Shown: positions 8,469 to 17,758, numbered from the stretch's first letter. The stretch: 64,000 nucleotides of DNA from Bryobacterales bacterium KBS 96 (GCA_000381625.1 KB906767.1:3057304-3121303), one strand, 5' to 3'. Program-made: numbers and translations. The notes: generated by a model not told the origin, from the sequence alone.

Positions 8469-9698
8469 TCAGGACAGGGAAAACTTCTCTTCAGGCAATC
8501 CGCGCGGACTTTTCCGATACGCGAATTTCAGCATAGGCGGAGCGACGAGCGTTGTCGCAACAGTCATGAAAACCACAACCGCGTAAACCGACTCGGTGAT
8601 CACGCCCATTCCTAATCCAATCTGGGCAACCACCATTCCGACTTCGCCTCGCGGAATCATTCCAACTCCGACGCGTAACATGTCCGCTCTGCCGAGGCGC
8701 CACGCGCCGACTCCGCAGCCGATCAGTTTCGTCACAATGGCAGCAATTAAAACTCCCACCGACAGCCAGAGCGTCGCCGCACTGCCGAAGACTGAAATAT
8801 TCAGGTGTATTCCAATCCCCGCCAGGAAAAATGGCACAAGCAGTTCGTTGATGCCCTGGGCAAGGTCGTGTACACGGCGATTCACAGTTTCGGACAGAGC
8901 CATGCCGGCAAGAAAAGCGCCTACAATTGCAGCGACACCGAGCCATACAGCGAGAACCGAGAGGCTGAACAGAAGTAATAGGGCAAGGTTGAATTGCGCC
9001 TCGGTTGAGGTCAGTTTTTGTTCGACGCGCGGAATAACGCGGCCCAGCGCATGGCTTCCATATTTTGCGATGAGCACCGTGAATGCAGCGGCCATCACAA
9101 ATGTGGTGACAAGGCTGGCGACGTTGACGTCGCCTTTCGCGACGCTGCTTACAAACGCAAGGACCAGTAAGCCCAAAACATCGTCGATCACCGCGGCCGC
9201 CAGAATCACCTTGCTCGCTCGTTCCTGCAGCAGTCCTTTCGCGGCCAGCACCTGAGCGGTGATGCCAACGCTGGTCGCAACCATAGCCGCGCCGACGAAA
9301 AGCGCCTCCACCCACGAGGCATGGATCGCGGCCATGATGGCGTAGCCGACTCCAAAGGGGAGCACGACACCGAGTGTCGCCACAAGCATGGCCGTCCCGC
9401 CTACGCGGAGCAACTCCGACGACTTCACCTCCAGGCCCACAACGAACAGAAGAAACATCACACCGAGCTCCGAAAGAGCGGCGAGAACCTGATCCGGCTG
9501 CACCCAACCGAGAACGCTGGGACCGAGAACGACACCGGCGAGAATCTCACCCACAATCCCCGGTTGGCCCAAGCGTTCCATTAATTCGCCGAGCAGTTTT
9601 GCCACGCCGAAGACGAGCAGCAGTTCCAAAGGCAAATGCACTGGATTGCTGGTTGCCGCAAACAGCAATGCAGGCGCGATGTCCAAATCTAATCTCAT
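8469..9698 (-). CDS. Cation:proton antiporter, CPA2 (KefB/NapA-like) family
   Basis: Polytopic inner-membrane protein of 409 residues, hydrophobic almost throughout with about 11-12 predicted helices. It begins with the CPA2 signature LGELMERLGQPGIVGEILAG followed by VVLGPSVLG. The ion-binding unwound-helix region reads AAVIDDVLGLLVLAFV, with the two acidic residues typical of electrogenic exchangers. It has only the membrane domain: no RCK/TrkA-N or USP tail, so it is a plain Na+/H+ or K+/H+ exchanger rather than a full Kef channel. It is transcribed toward the toxin-antitoxin remnant and divergent from the acyltransferase gene. The ion cannot be told from sequence. Confidence 0.9.
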   Translation of the reverse strand: MRLDLDIAPALLFAATSNPVHLPLELLLVFGVAKLLGELMERLGQPGIVGEILAGVVLGPSVLGWVQPDQVLAALSELGVMFLLFVVGLEVKSSELLRVGGTAMLVATLGVVLPFGVGYAIMAAIHASWVEALFVGAAMVATSVGITAQVLAAKGLLQERASKVILAAAVIDDVLGLLVLAFVSSVAKGDVNVASLVTTFVMAAAFTVLIAKYGSHALGRVIPRVEQKLTSTEAQFNLALLLLFSLSVLAVWLGVAAIVGAFLAGMALSETVNRRVHDLAQGINELLVPFFLAGIGIHLNISVFGSAATLWLSVGVLIAAIVTKLIGCGVGAWRLGRADMLRVGVGMIPRGEVGMVVAQIGLGMGVITESVYAVVVFMTVATTLVAPPMLKFAYRKSPRGLPEEKFSLS

Positions 9699-9769
9699 AA
9701 GCTGCCACTAGAAAATGACATAGTTACGAAGTTAACGCGAAAAATAACCTAGCTTGAAATTTTTTTGAA

Positions 9770-10891
9770 ATGACTAGCCGCCTACACATACGACGCACTG
9801 CGACGCGGAAAAGTACTAGCGAACGAGAGTTGCCGCCGATTGTGTCCCAGAACAGGGAGTCCCGCTGCTTGTATTCCATGATCGAACTTGAAACTATCGA
9901 TCAACTTTCCCGGTTCAAAGAAATCGAACCTGAGTGGCTCTCTTTTGCGAACACCGTACCGGGACTGACACCCTTTCAGTTGCCGGCATGGCAGCTCACC
10001 TGGTGGGATCACTACGGAAGTGGCGAGTTGCACGTTATGGCGTTCCGCGACCGCAACTCGATGGTAGGCCTGGTTCCCGCATTTCTACATAGCTGGAAGG
10101 GAAAACGGCAGATGACGCTGATCGGGTCGGGAATTTCGGACTACCTCGATCCCGCGATCTCCCCGAACTACAACGAGGCCGTCGTGACTTGCTTGCGAGA
10201 TCACCTGCAATCGATCGATTACGACGTGTGCGATTGGCAAGATCTCTCCCGCAACACCCCGCTACAACTATTGCGAACGGACAAGAGTTACGCCTTTGAG
10301 ATCGCGCCCGGCGTGCCTTGCACCGAGATACGGGTTTCGGGATCCTTCGAGGACTTCTGGCAAGCACGATCGAAAGATTTGCGGCGGAACGTGCGGCGCT
10401 ACGGCGATCGCGCCGGAGCATCGGGTGAGTTGCAGTTTGATGCGACGAGCGAAGCTGATCTCGATCTGGTCGAAGCGTTGATCCGATTGCACGCCGCGCG
10501 TTGGGAAAAAGAAGGGCAACCGGGAATGGTGGCGGCGAACGGATCGGCTGAGTTTTTAAAAAAAGTTTTCCCGCGGCTTGCACGCGCCGGAATGCTCCTC
10601 CTCTTCAGCATGCGATACAAGCGCAAGATCGCAGCAGTGATAGCGGCATTTCCGTACAGACGCATCTTGTATTCCTATCTCAGCGCGTTCGACCCGGAGG
10701 CCGAGCACTTCGGATTCGGGCGGGCACTATTGTTCGAGGCTCTGCGTTATTCTCACGAAAATCATTACAGTGCCTGGAATTTCCTGCGCGGCTCCGAGCC
10801 GTACAAATATTCGTGGGGCGCCAAAGATATTCCGAGATGCCGGTTGCTCCTGAAACGCCGGGCGCAAATCCAGAGTGCTTCGAGTGGTTGA
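9770..10891 (+). CDS. GNAT-fold acyltransferase of the CelD/BcsL-FemAB type
   Basis: Probable cytoplasmic N-acyltransferase of 373 residues, or 337 if translation starts at the ATG at 9878. Motifs include PFQLPAWQLTWWDHYG near the N-terminus, LIGSGISDYLDPAISPNY in the middle, and a C-terminal GNAT-like half with FWQARSKDLRRNVRRYGDRA and AAFPYRRILYSYLSAFDPEA. Members of this family sit in polysaccharide or glycolipid gene groups and are thought to acylate sugars or amines. Here it faces a GT4 and a PIG-L deacetylase, which suggests the trio modifies one amino-sugar compound. The first 36 residues are basic and poorly conserved-looking, so the internal Met is a reasonable start. The substrate is unknown. 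Confidence 0.8.
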   Translation: MTSRLHIRRTATRKSTSERELPPIVSQNRESRCLYSMIELETIDQLSRFKEIEPEWLSFANTVPGLTPFQLPAWQLTWWDHYGSGELHVMAFRDRNSMVGLVPAFLHSWKGKRQMTLIGSGISDYLDPAISPNYNEAVVTCLRDHLQSIDYDVCDWQDLSRNTPLQLLRTDKSYAFEIAPGVPCTEIRVSGSFEDFWQARSKDLRRNVRRYGDRAGASGELQFDATSEADLDLVEALIRLHAARWEKEGQPGMVAANGSAEFLKKVFPRLARAGMLLLFSMRYKRKIAAVIAAFPYRRILYSYLSAFDPEAEHFGFGRALLFEALRYSHENHYSAWNFLRGSEPYKYSWGAKDIPRCRLLLKRRAQIQSASSG

Positions 10892-10904
10892 TTCCACGCG
10901 ACGA

Positions 10905-11942
10905 TCAAGTCACCGGTCGGGAATGCTCGTCGACAACCGAGCGATAGAGCGATAGATATTCGGATACCATACGACGCGAATCAAAACGAACCTCAGCCGT
11001 CGCCCGGCAGATCTCCGGAGAGATATCGGAACTGAATCTCACGGCCTCAAGCATTTGCCGCAGCGAATCCGCGATAAATCCGGTTTTGCCGTGATCCACA
11101 ATTTCAGGCAATGCTCCCGAACGGAACGCAACCACAGGAGTTCCGCAAGCGGTTGCCTCCATTGCCACTAAAGAGCTTGTTTCAGCGACAAGGCTCGGAA
11201 TAAGCAGACAGCGCGCATTCGCCAGTAAGTGGATTTTTGCGGTAAGCCCGACTGCTCCGACATAGCGGCGCTTTGCATCGAGCAGCGGCTGTATCGAATT
11301 TTGAAAATATAACTGATGGTCTCGAAACGGATGGACGGGCCCCGCAACTATCATTGGCAGGTCCAACTCACGAGCAATCTCGATGGCGAGATGGACGCCC
11401 TTTTCCGGACAGATCCGGCCAAGCCAGAGGAGTGAGTCTCTCTCGCCCTCCAAGTTGCGGTATGTGTCCAAATCAATGCCGTTGGCGACGACCGGCAACT
11501 TGGCCGATCTTTCAGTTGAGATTGCCTGCGCTCTGGAGACACAATTTAGGCTTATCCGAGTCTCACGGAAGATCGCCTCCGGATACCATGCGACGGGCAG
11601 ATGCAGAGTGGCGAGCATCGGCACGCTCCGTGCCGGAAGATAGGAGTGGAAATCGAGGCCATGGAAATGGATCAAATCGACGGAATAGCGCTCCAGGCAA
11701 TCTTCAATCAACTCCCGGTGCGCGTACTGCGCCTGCGCACGCGCATCCTCGGAAATCTCGCCATTGGCAAGCGGCGATGCGATCAGTTCACCCGCTGTCC
11801 GCGAACTCTTTGCGGCAATCACGATTGAACGGCGCCCTACGGCAGCCAGCCCGTGATCTACAAGCGATAAGATCTGCTCGGCTCCGCCGCCGGAATCCGG
11901 CCCGACCGGCAGCAGGGGATAGCCAACGTTCAATACGGTCAT
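10905..11942 (-). CDS. Glycosyltransferase family 4
   Basis: GT-B glycosyltransferase that transfers a sugar from a nucleotide donor. The N-terminal acceptor side has YPLLPVGPDSGGGAEQIL and HFHGLDFHSYLP. The donor side has LLWLGRICPEKGVHLAIEIA and the GT4 E-x7-E region SLVAETSSLVAMEATACGTP. The longer reading to 12014 adds 24 unlikely residues. The ATG at 11942 lies two bases after the stop of the PIG-L gene, the sort of spacing seen in coupled genes, so I start there (345 residues). Co-transcription with a deacetylase recalls MshA-MshB and BshA-BshB, which make and deacetylate GlcNAc conjugates, but no ligase partner is present. Acceptor unknown. Confidence 0.88.
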   Translation of the reverse strand: MTVLNVGYPLLPVGPDSGGGAEQILSLVDHGLAAVGRRSIVIAAKSSRTAGELIASPLANGEISEDARAQAQYAHRELIEDCLERYSVDLIHFHGLDFHSYLPARSVPMLATLHLPVAWYPEAIFRETRISLNCVSRAQAISTERSAKLPVVANGIDLDTYRNLEGERDSLLWLGRICPEKGVHLAIEIARELDLPMIVAGPVHPFRDHQLYFQNSIQPLLDAKRRYVGAVGLTAKIHLLANARCLLIPSLVAETSSLVAMEATACGTPVVAFRSGALPEIVDHGKTGFIADSLRQMLEAVRFSSDISPEICRATAEVRFDSRRMVSEYLSLYRSVVDEHSRPVT

Positions 11943-11944
11943 AT

Positions 11945-12751
11945 TCAACCGAGATCTAGACGGCGCCGGGCTGCCTGTGCCAACCTCCGCCACTCGCGTC
12001 CGTTCATTCCCCAATCGAATCGCTCATAAAAAAGAGTTCCCGGATGCGGCGGCTTGGTGAAGTCATACTCGGGGGCCGCTCGCACCGGTTCATAGCAAAG
12101 CGGAAATTGAGATAAAACATTTTGCTGGCTGGCGTAAGACGCGAGCAATTTACGCTTGGCGAGCCGTCCGGCATCGCCTAGCGCCCTTTGTTCGAATGGA
12201 GCCAGTGAGTTCTGTAGAAACGTTTCGGCTTCCATGCCGCTTTCGCTTGCATGATAGGAAGCAAACTCAAGCACGCAAGGGCTAGAAGCGCCGGCGCCGC
12301 GGAGACACGCAACGGCATAGTGGACCGCCGCAGCAGTGGAATCGTGATCCGGATGGCCGCCTTCGTAGCTGTGCGTTAAGACGAAGCGAGGACGGAGCCT
12401 GGTGAATATAGAGACGAGACGTAACGTCAATTGAGGCATCCGGAAGGCAGCCTGTTGATCGGGGATCCAGAGACAGATTGCGCGATCCGGGAAGATTTCA
12501 CCCGCTTGCAGGCTCGCGCGAAATTCATTTCGTCGCAATTGGGCGTAATCGAGCCATGTGGCCACGCCTGCATTCCGGATATCCGGACCGTTTCGCGGCG
12601 CTCCATCGGTCGTATGCACGATTGCCCGTATTTCCTGAAAATAGGGGACCAGTGAGCCCAAGCCAATTAATTCGTCGTCGGGGTGAGCGGCGACGATTGC
12701 GACAGGGCGCCTGAATAATTCTTTATCGGGTCGGAGTATTTGCCTGCGCAT
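11945..12751 (-). CDS. PIG-L family (LmbE-like) N-deacetylase
   Basis: Zinc-dependent deacetylase of 268 residues acting on N-acetylglucosaminyl conjugates. The metal and catalytic motif AAHPDDELIGLG is at residues 21-32, and the second metal motif appears as THSYEGGHPDHDSTAAAVHY near residue 130. The enzyme should remove acetyl from an N-acetylamino sugar made by the next gene, a GT4 starting two bases after this stop. An acyltransferase encoded nearby could re-acylate the free amine. This GT/deacetylase/acyltransferase logic is inference. Start at the ATG at 12751; the segment before the HPDDE motif has a normal length. Confidence 0.9.
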   Translation of the reverse strand: MRRQILRPDKELFRRPVAIVAAHPDDELIGLGSLVPYFQEIRAIVHTTDGAPRNGPDIRNAGVATWLDYAQLRRNEFRASLQAGEIFPDRAICLWIPDQQAAFRMPQLTLRLVSIFTRLRPRFVLTHSYEGGHPDHDSTAAAVHYAVACLRGAGASSPCVLEFASYHASESGMEAETFLQNSLAPFEQRALGDAGRLAKRKLLASYASQQNVLSQFPLCYEPVRAAPEYDFTKPPHPGTLFYERFDWGMNGREWRRLAQAARRRLDLG

Positions 12752-12981
12752 CCGAAACTCGCACTCACCACAGCGTATGTTGAATCCAAGTACAAAGATG
12801 CTGATGAGATGCCTGAACGTACCCAGAAATTTTGCGAGATCCGGCTCGATGCATAGTTAACAGGATTCGGGCGCCCGAACATTCGCCGGGAAACGCTGGG
12901 ACAGCACAGACGTCATCGGGTTAGGGGCAGCCTACACAACAACTAACAAACATTTGATGCGCCCCGCCACAGGACAAATTG

Positions 12982-13809
12982 ATGAGAACTAGAGCGATCG
13001 GAGTACGTTGGACCGTCGGCAACGTGAGCAATGCCGGATTCACCGCGCTGAGGCTTTCCATCTGTTCAGCGTGGAACTTATTCGGCAAGCATGCTCGATA
13101 TGCGGTATGCGTAAATTCAGTTCCGATCCAAACCGCCCGGCTTGCGACCGGGCCCGTCCCGGGCGAAGTACTGTGGCTTCAGTCCGATTCTCTGTTGCCG
13201 GATTGGCTAAATAGCTACGTCGATCGCTCGATGGCGGAAGGGGTGGCATGGAAACTCGCGCCGGTCCGCGTCTTTAAGGACCGATACGAAATTGCGCTGG
13301 ATAATCTGGATAATGACGTGATTCTCTGGAAAAAGCCAGAGGCGATGAAGCAATGGCTGGATTCCGACGATCCGAAGGCATGTCTGCTGGCACAAGACGT
13401 TCAGCGCTGCCTCGGACAATTCGCTTCGCTCTGCGATCCTCGCGCCATCAATTCCGGAATTCGCGGTCTCCCGCCCGGCTTCGATTTGGAAGAGCGGCTT
13501 CAACAGATTCTTGAGGGGCATTCCATCGCTCTGCGCTCGGAGCTGGACGAACAGGGCTTGCAGGCTGCCGCCCTGTCACAAGCAAATCTCTTCCTGGTGA
13601 GTACGGAGGATGTTTCAATCTGTTCCCCGTTTCCGATGCACCAGGATTCGCTTGGGCGATGCGGCGTGCATTTCGTCGGCCTAAACCAAAAGCAACTTCC
13701 ATGGGAATTGGAGGGCAAGCAGGCGAATGAAGTGATTCACGCCAGGTGGGAACGCTTTAGGCACGAGCTCCACAGCCGAATTTGGCCCGGCGAGTTATGC
13801 ACGACATAA
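12982..13809 (+). CDS. Uncharacterised protein, possible glycosyltransferase-like fold
   Basis: 275 residues from an ATG at 12982 with a modest GGA Shine-Dalgarno. I do not recognise the family with certainty. The N-terminal segment (ALRLSICSAWNLFGKHARYA followed by VCVNSV) and the acidic ALDNLDNDVILWKKPEA resemble nucleotide-sugar transferases, where an Asp-x-Asp cluster binds the metal. There is no signal peptide or membrane helix. It lies after a 230-base gap from the divergent PIG-L gene and before a receiver-like gene. A role in the adjacent sugar-modifying group is plausible but only from position. Confidence 0.55.
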   Translation: MRTRAIGVRWTVGNVSNAGFTALRLSICSAWNLFGKHARYAVCVNSVPIQTARLATGPVPGEVLWLQSDSLLPDWLNSYVDRSMAEGVAWKLAPVRVFKDRYEIALDNLDNDVILWKKPEAMKQWLDSDDPKACLLAQDVQRCLGQFASLCDPRAINSGIRGLPPGFDLEERLQQILEGHSIALRSELDEQGLQAAALSQANLFLVSTEDVSICSPFPMHQDSLGRCGVHFVGLNQKQLPWELEGKQANEVIHARWERFRHELHSRIWPGELCTT

Positions 13810-13876
13810 GCTAAACGATTTCGAACGCTCCGGCAGTATTGGCGCGGTTCGACAGCATCTTCGTTGTACGATTCTC

Positions 13877-14341
13877 TTGGACACATCTGTGCCACAAGAT
13901 CATCGCAACAACTTCTTAGCCCGATGCCGGATCCTGCACGTCACGGATGATGATGCCCAGCACTGTTTGCTGATGAACATCCTGAAGCCGGATAACTCAT
14001 TCTCTATTGAGCGTATCCAAACAGGGATACAGGCTCTGAAGGCATTGCATTCCCGCGCGACAGACCAATTACCGAATCTCGTAATCATCCCCTGGATCAT
14101 GCCTCTGCTGACAAGCCGCGAGTTTACGACGGAGATGAAATCGGATGAGCGCACGCGAGCAATTCCCCTGATTGTTATGAGCGCTTCGTTGCCGTCCGAG
14201 GAAATTGTCGCTCTCTATGAAGCGGGGGTTAGCTGTGTGGTGACTACCGGTACGGATTATGATTCTTTGTGCGCCGCACTGAAGGCCCTGAAGAATCTTT
14301 GGGTGGATTGGGTGATGCTTCCCTACTCCCGCTGGCCTTAA
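13877..14341 (+). CDS. Stand-alone receiver-like protein lacking the phosphoacceptor Asp
   Basis: 154 residues with the overall layout of a response-regulator receiver of the Rcp1-like single-domain type: RILHVTDDDAQHCLLMNILK carries the acidic cluster (24-26), and PLIVMSAS matches the beta-4 switch region. The strand that should end in the phosphorylated Asp reads NLVIIPWIMPLL, with Pro (72) where Asp belongs. The beta-5 Lys is replaced in CVVTTGTDYDSL by Thr. This looks like an intact pseudo-receiver, not a decayed gene, as the frame and hydrophobic core are preserved. The start is a TTG and could be later. There is no output domain or adjacent kinase. It may act by protein contact without phosphorylation. 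Confidence 0.72.
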   Translation: MDTSVPQDHRNNFLARCRILHVTDDDAQHCLLMNILKPDNSFSIERIQTGIQALKALHSRATDQLPNLVIIPWIMPLLTSREFTTEMKSDERTRAIPLIVMSASLPSEEIVALYEAGVSCVVTTGTDYDSLCAALKALKNLWVDWVMLPYSRWP

Positions 14342-14378
14342 TTGCCGCAGTTCAGCGCGGTTCGAGCTGAGCAACTCG

Positions 14379-15884
14379 CTAAAAAGTTTGCCGGTACTCG
14401 CCGAACACACGGCGAAACGTGTTCGAAATCTCGCCAACCGTTGCGCACGCACGGCAGGCGTTGAGGATGTGAGGCATGAGGTTCCCAGCTCCGACGGCGG
14501 CTTCTTCCAATCGTTCCAGAGCCGGCTGCACATCCGCTAACGATCGCGACGTTCGGACAGCGCGCAATCGGGCGATCTGTCCGCGTTCGAGTTCCGGGTC
14601 GATGCGGAACGGTCTGAGCGTATCCTGTTCCGCGGCTTGAAACTTGTTCACTCCGACTACGATCCGTCGCTGTTCTTCAACAGCCCGCTGATATTCGTAG
14701 GCGGCATTCTGGATCTCGCCCTGAATGTAGCCGCGTTCGATGGCGGCTAGTGTTCCTCCCATTGCGTCAATCCGTGCGATGTACGAGCGCGCGGCGGATT
14801 CCATATCGTCGGTGAGTTTCTCGATGTGCTCGCTGCCGCCAAGGGGATCGGCTACCTGCGTAACTCCGGTTTCATACGCAAGAACCTGCTGAGTTCGGAG
14901 CGCAATGCGAGCCGACTGCTCCGTTGGTAGTGAAAGAGCTTCGTCGCGTCCATTTGTGTGCAGCGACTGCGTGCCGCCCAGGACGGCCGCAAGCGCCTGG
15001 ACCGCGACGCGAACAATATTGTTGTCCGGCTGCTGCGCAGTCAGCGTGGAACCTCCGGTCTGCGTATGAAAGCGCAGCATGCAGGATCTGTCAGTTTTCG
15101 CGCCGAACCGCTCACGCATAATGTACGCCCAGAGCCTTCGCGCCGCTCGGAACTTCGCAATCTCTTCGAGAAAGTTGTTATGCGCGTTGAAGAAGAAGCT
15201 CAAGCGCGGGGCGAAGGCCTCAACATTCAAGCCCGCCTCAACCGCCGCCTGCACGTAGGCAATGCCATTTGCCAGAGTAAAGGCGATTTCCTGGACGGCA
15301 GTGGATCCCGCCTCACGAATATGATAACCGCTAATCGAGATGGTGTTCCATTCGGGAAGTTCGCGGCCAGCCCAGGCAAATAGGTCTGTGACGATGCGCA
15401 TTGCCGGACGAGGCGGATAGATATAGGTTCCGCGAGCAATGTATTCTTTCAGGATGTCGTTCTGGACCGTGCCGCACAGTTTCGCGCGAGCGGCGCCCTG
15501 TCGTTCAGCCACGATGACGTACAAACAGAGCAGAATCGCGGCTGTCGAGTTGATGGTCATCGAAGTCGTGATCTGGTCGAGCTTGATGCCTTCAAATAGC
15601 GCTTCCATGTCGGCGAGCGAGTCGATCGCGACGCCGGTCCGGCCGACTTCCCCCGCCGCCAGCGGATCGTCAGAATCCATTCCCATCTGGGTAGGCAAAT
15701 CGAAAGCTACCGAGAGGCCCGTGATGCCTTGAGACAGAAGAAACTTGTAGCGGCGATTGCTCTCCTGGGCAGTGCCAAATCCCGCATACTGGCGCATGGT
15801 CCAGAGCCGCTCGCGATACATACCGGGATAGATACCGCGGGTGAACGGGAATTCGCCAGGCGGTTCGGAAAGAGGCAATGGCAC
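14379..15884 (-). CDS. Acyl-CoA mutase large (catalytic) subunit, methylmalonyl-CoA mutase family
   Basis: Adenosylcobalamin-dependent carbon-skeleton mutase subunit of 501 residues: the substrate-binding TIM barrel only, without the C-terminal B12-binding domain. Motifs include [53 protein letters not shown] and [20 protein letters not shown]. The separate-subunit arrangement needs a small cobalamin-binding subunit, and none is visible nearby. Methylmalonyl-CoA, isobutyryl-CoA and ethylmalonyl-type mutases share these motifs, so the substrate is not assigned. A small membrane protein gene ends 9 bases upstream on the same strand. Confidence 0.9.
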   Translation of the reverse strand: MPLPLSEPPGEFPFTRGIYPGMYRERLWTMRQYAGFGTAQESNRRYKFLLSQGITGLSVAFDLPTQMGMDSDDPLAAGEVGRTGVAIDSLADMEALFEGIKLDQITTSMTINSTAAILLCLYVIVAERQGAARAKLCGTVQNDILKEYIARGTYIYPPRPAMRIVTDLFAWAGRELPEWNTISISGYHIREAGSTAVQEIAFTLANGIAYVQAAVEAGLNVEAFAPRLSFFFNAHNNFLEEIAKFRAARRLWAYIMRERFGAKTDRSCMLRFHTQTGGSTLTAQQPDNNIVRVAVQALAAVLGGTQSLHTNGRDEALSLPTEQSARIALRTQQVLAYETGVTQVADPLGGSEHIEKLTDDMESAARSYIARIDAMGGTLAAIERGYIQGEIQNAAYEYQRAVEEQRRIVVGVNKFQAAEQDTLRPFRIDPELERGQIARLRAVRTSRSLADVQPALERLEEAAVGAGNLMPHILNACRACATVGEISNTFRRVFGEYRQTF

Positions 15885-15893
15885 GACGCTGCC

Positions 15894-16193
15894 TTAGGAG
15901 CGCGAGATCTTACGAGCTCGCAGAAAGGAATCGATACTGAACCAGGCCATGATCGCGCCAAATATCAGCGAGAAGATGATGCGGCCGCCGTTGTCTGGCT
16001 CTGTACTCAGGCTTCGATAGTACCGCAGGGCATAGGAAAACGCCGATAGCGCGAACACGGCAAATAAAAACCCGATGACCTGATTCCAGAAGATCCGCGC
16101 CGGCCGTATGACGCGAGGACCCACGTGCTTTACGAACTGCCGTGCGGTCGGCCCCGCGTGTTTCGCGAATTTCTTTGCTTGATGGAGCTTCAC
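15894..16193 (-). CDS. Small membrane protein of unknown function
   Basis: 99 residues with a basic N-terminal segment and two hydrophobic helices (around QVIGFLFAVFALSAFSYAL and RIIFSLIFGAIMAWFSI), ending in a basic tail. I recognise no family. It ends 9 bases before the acyl-CoA mutase gene on the same strand, so the two are probably co-transcribed, though no functional link is known. The N-terminal stretch is rich in Lys, Arg and His and should face the cytoplasm by the positive-inside rule. Confidence 0.6.
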   Translation of the reverse strand: MKLHQAKKFAKHAGPTARQFVKHVGPRVIRPARIFWNQVIGFLFAVFALSAFSYALRYYRSLSTEPDNGGRIIFSLIFGAIMAWFSIDSFLRARKISRS

Positions 16194-16340
16194 CGCAATT
16201 TCATGCTAGCATCCGGGGCCGGCCTCGCATTTCCGAGCCGCAGTACTGAACCACCCCTAGCTAAGTTCACAGGGAAGCCGGACTGTGTTCGAGCGCATTT
16301 CGGATGTTACTCTGAAGGTACCCGAGGAAGGGGCTGCTTT

Positions 16341-16655
16341 TTGGACGAACGACTTAAGGAGCTGATGCAGGAACTAGGGAATGCGATCAATGAATCACTT
16401 TCCGATTCCGACCGCATCGCAGCGGCTATCGGAGAGATTAAGCGCGCCGGCTATGACGTGTTCCTGGTCCTGGAAGCAACTATTGGGTTCAATAAGCGCG
16501 AGGAATCCGATTCGGATGACGACGAGTCTGCCGGATCGGATGAATCGGAGAATGTTTCGCCACGAACGGACGCATCGGGGAAGATCAAACTGACAACGCA
16601 GGATCAGAAGTTTCTGCGCGCGCTCAAAATTCAGATCGACGAAGACTCCAAGTAG
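16341..16655 (+). CDS. Small acidic protein of unknown function
   Basis: 104 residues from a TTG at 16341, preceded by GAGGAAGGGG (16323-16332). The frame extends further upstream to 16125 but that part overlaps the divergent membrane protein gene and looks non-coding. The N-terminal half is a helical segment (LDERLKELMQELGNAINESL), a middle part reads AGYDVFLVLEATIGFN, then an Asp/Ser/Glu-rich linker of about 25 residues follows and a closing basic-acidic helix. No family is recognised. The linker suggests a disordered, acidic protein. Confidence 0.55.
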   Translation: MDERLKELMQELGNAINESLSDSDRIAAAIGEIKRAGYDVFLVLEATIGFNKREESDSDDDESAGSDESENVSPRTDASGKIKLTTQDQKFLRALKIQIDEDSK

Positions 16656-16672
16656 TCCGTACGCCCTCCCGC

Positions 16673-17704
16673 TCAACGAATCAATTCACGGTAGACGCGG
16701 TGTGTCTCAGAAACCGTGCGGCTCCACGGAAACTGCACCGCCCGCGAGCGGCCGCACAGGGCAAGTTGATCCCGGCGAACAGGATCATTGATGAGCGTCA
16801 GCAGAGCGGATTCTATTTCATCGGTGGAGGAAGGGTCGACGAGAATCGCGGCGCCTCCGGCGACTTCAGGGAGAGCGGAGCGATTCGAGGCGATCACCGG
16901 AAGGCCGTACGCCATGGCTTCGAGAACGGGAATGCCGAAACCCTCATCGAGACTGGGAAACGCGAAGAGTCGCGCACGGCGGTATAGCCGCTGTAAAGCC
17001 GGGTCGCCGAGTCTTCCCGTAATCTCAATTCGCGCGCGCGCCGGACTGGCGCCAATGCCATCCATAATCTCCGAGGTTCCATAGCCTCCAGTTGCTCCGG
17101 CCAGGATCAGCTTCCAATTTCCAGGCAGGCGTTCAAACGCCGCCACAAGGCGGGAAATATTCTTCCGTTTTTGCAGAGTGCCCACAAACAGGATGATGTC
17201 CTCACGACCGGAGGACGCAATTTCGGGAGGAAGATCGACACCATGCGGGACTACCCGAATACGGGCACGCTCAACACCGAGGAGAGAACTCACCTGGTCC
17301 GCAACGAAGGAAGAAACCGCAATGACCATGTCGGAAAGGGCAGCGGCCTGCTTTGCTTGTTCCGCGAAGCGTTGGCGGAAATCCGCGGTCGAGTATTCGG
17401 CGGTCATAACAAAAAGGTCATGAAATGTCGAGACCACATAGTGAGCCGCACGTCGATCGACGCGCTGGTTCAGCGCGTGGAACAACTGCACACCGGGAAT
17501 AGGAACAGGGGGCTGCAGAATCCAGCGCCTGACATTTCGGAGTTCCGGCCGTTGAGCAGCTAGCAGCTTCCGGGGCCGGTAACAGAGGAGAAACCGGTCC
17601 TCTGGATGCAAACCCGCGAGGCCCTCGATGAGCTTCCGCGAGTAGATGCCGATTCCGGTCAGGTCGGGACCGACGCTGTAAGTAGCATCGAGGGCGACAC
17701 GCAC
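16673..17704 (-). CDS. Glycosyltransferase family 4 (mannosyltransferase-like)
   Basis: GT-B glycosyltransferase of 343 residues, cytoplasmic or membrane-peripheral. The acceptor half starts MRVALDATYSVGPDLTGIGI, typical of GT4 enzymes of the WbaZ/RfaB group. The donor half has DIILFVGTLQKRKNISRLVA and the nucleotide-sugar motif DEGFGIPVLEAMAYGLPVIA. The usual role is building lipopolysaccharide, capsule or exopolysaccharide. It follows a PspF-like regulator gene on the same strand after 54 bases; no other polysaccharide genes adjoin. Donor and acceptor are not predictable. Confidence 0.9.
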   Translation of the reverse strand: MRVALDATYSVGPDLTGIGIYSRKLIEGLAGLHPEDRFLLCYRPRKLLAAQRPELRNVRRWILQPPVPIPGVQLFHALNQRVDRRAAHYVVSTFHDLFVMTAEYSTADFRQRFAEQAKQAAALSDMVIAVSSFVADQVSSLLGVERARIRVVPHGVDLPPEIASSGREDIILFVGTLQKRKNISRLVAAFERLPGNWKLILAGATGGYGTSEIMDGIGASPARARIEITGRLGDPALQRLYRRARLFAFPSLDEGFGIPVLEAMAYGLPVIASNRSALPEVAGGAAILVDPSSTDEIESALLTLINDPVRRDQLALCGRSRAVQFPWSRTVSETHRVYRELIR

Positions 17705-17758
17705 GTTGACAATAATAGCGGTTCATCGAAACCGCGCCGGAGAGCTACTCCTCGAGAG

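Noticed and set aside
11945-12751. Assignment of the GT4 and PIG-L genes as mycothiol or bacillithiol enzymes
   Set aside because: The GT4 start does not resemble BshA or MshA and no ligase gene is present, so only family-level calls are given.
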